Positions 14,358 through 15,280 of a DNA stretch of 15,280 nt are shown here, piece after piece (the stretch's first letter is position 1; every line of letters begins with the position of its first letter). Location of the stretch: positions 1-15,280 of the forward strand of contig JBLHRR010000141.1 in the NCBI GenBank assembly GCA_047626155.1, written 5' to 3'. Source of the DNA: CALGLS01 sp047626155 (GTDB lineage Bacteria; Bacteroidota; Bacteroidia; Chitinophagales; Saprospiraceae). A program made the translations under genes and the position numbers. The notes under the pieces are model-generated. The model saw only the letters and a list, made by a program, of their open reading frames with translations. It had not been told where the DNA came from and made no database searches.

Positions 14358-15280
14358 ATGGAAATGAATGAACCAATCCAATCGACTAACAATCCAAACG
14401 AACGCCGACCTTTCTCATTCACCGGGCAAGGTTCCCGCTTTTTCGGCATCTGGGCCGTTAACATCATACTGACAATTATCACTCTGGGACTTTATTATCC
14501 TTGGGCAAAAGCAGCCGTTCGAAGATTTATGTGGAATGAAACCACCGTAGCTGGAGATCGCTTTGTATTTCATGGAACCGGAAAAGAAATGTTCAGAGGA
14601 TTTATTATTGCCTATGGAATCATTTTCGGTTTGATCGCACTCATATTTGTCTTTCCAATGGGAATAATTCTATTCTACATCGCACTTTTAGTTTTAGGAC
14701 CCATCGCTATATATGGCGGATGGAGGTACCGCATGTCCAGAACTTCCTATCGAGGAATCTATTTTTCTTTTAAAGGCGACATGCAAGAATTTGTAAAATT
14801 ATACTTGAAAAATCTATTCTTAACTATTATCACGTTAGGATTTTATGCTCCATGGATGATTGTGAAAGTTATGAAATACCTAGTTGATAGAACCAGGTTA
14901 GGAGATATGGAATTTTCTTTTGAAGGAGAGGGGGATAAGCTCTTTGTCATTAACATTGTAGGTGTTTTGTTGTCTATGCTTACACTTGGAATTTATAGCT
15001 TCTGGTGGATGGCAAAACGATTTAACTTTACGTTCAGTAACATCGTCATGCACCACAACAATGGTAGCGATGCCATGATTTCAAAACTAAAAGGAGAAGA
15101 TGTATTAGTGGTCACACTTGTAAACTCCTTGTTATTGATTTTCACATTAGGACTTGCATTTCCTTGGGCTATGATGCGCATCATGGAATTGTACGCCTCC
15201 AAACTTGCGATTCCTGCTGAAGTTGATTTAGATAGTTTACAACAAGATGCTGACGACTACAAAGATGCAACCGGAGATGA
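14358..15280 (+). CDS. YjgN/DUF898 family membrane protein (3' end cut off)
   Basis: The frame opens with ATG 14358 (MEMNEPIQSTNN) and runs open to the window end, about 307 residues; an alternative ATG is at residue 3. FSFTGQGSRFFGIWAVN, then TLGLYYPWAK and VFHGTGKEMFRG are the DUF898/YjgN signature. Multiple transmembrane segments alternate with four recurrences of T-L-G-(L/F/I)-(Y/A)-x-(P/F)-W at about residues 42, 158, 208 and 262, pointing to internally repeated membrane units. The C-terminal tail before the window end is acidic (VDLDSLQQDADDY). DUF898 proteins are polytopic inner-membrane proteins of unknown function. No downstream gene is visible, so its partner is unknown. Confidence 0.9.
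   Translation, partial: MEMNEPIQSTNNPNERRPFSFTGQGSRFFGIWAVNIILTIITLGLYYPWAKAAVRRFMWNETTVAGDRFVFHGTGKEMFRGFIIAYGIIFGLIALIFVFPMGIILFYIALLVLGPIAIYGGWRYRMSRTSYRGIYFSFKGDMQEFVKLYLKNLFLTIITLGFYAPWMIVKVMKYLVDRTRLGDMEFSFEGEGDKLFVINIVGVLLSMLTLGIYSFWWMAKRFNFTFSNIVMHHNNGSDAMISKLKGEDVLVVTLVNSLLLIFTLGLAFPWAMMRIMELYASKLAIPAEVDLDSLQQDADDYKDATGD

Noticed and set aside
1..15280. CRISPR array, tRNA or rRNA genes
   Set aside because: No regularly spaced repeats, cloverleaf-like segments or rRNA-like stretches were seen on reading the window; an automated scan was not possible.

Overview
The window looks like a chromosomal segment from a Bacteroidota bacterium, most probably Saprospiria (Lewinella/Saprospiraceae-like). 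The reasons are two large secreted proteins that end in type IX secretion (T9SS) sorting domains with the YPNP/FPNP motif, TAnnTTTG-type -7 promoter elements, an Rhs/polymorphic-toxin module, low-to-moderate GC, and wide intergenic spaces. The species assignment is an inference.

Left edge (1-967, minus strand): a compact housekeeping cluster reads leftward as an ISC-type [2Fe-2S] ferredoxin, then IscX, then the start of a KdsC-like HAD phosphatase. A structured inverted repeat lies between the ferredoxin and iscX. A relic of a transposase (about 1120-1393) follows in the intergenic space.

1741-5208 (plus): a 1155-residue secreted multidomain protein: signal peptide, lamin-tail domain (LTD), type-1 copper cupredoxin, second LTD, Calx-beta, OB-like module, Ig/cadherin-like module, second OB-like module, T9SS sorting domain. 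A strong terminator follows. No enzymatic domain is visible.

5601-8210: a small accessory island. It holds an Rhs C-terminal fragment (core end with a DPLG boundary) fused to a 219-residue tip with an HEYAH zinc-protease motif. A lipoprotein gene follows 5 nt downstream and is the natural candidate for the immunity protein. Then come GC-rich hairpin elements, a two-way terminator-like hairpin, and a frameshifted C-terminal remnant of an XRE-family regulator. The Rhs fragment lacks an ATG start, a signal peptide and the YD-repeat barrel, so it resembles a displaced or orphan toxin cassette.

8826-12047 (plus): a 1073-residue M4 (thermolysin-type) secreted metalloprotease with an FTP/PepSY propeptide, all expected catalytic residues at thermolysin spacing, accessory beta domains, a tandem Cys/Asp-rich repeat and a T9SS sorting domain. 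Its leader carries two copies of a palindromic 12-mer. A strong terminator follows.

12164-15280: a lipoprotein thioredoxin resembling the C-terminal domain of DsbD; a convergent minus-strand pair (a PEGA-domain membrane protein, then a small lipoprotein); and, divergent from these, a YjgN/DUF898 polytopic membrane protein cut off by the window end. No rRNA, tRNA or CRISPR array was found.
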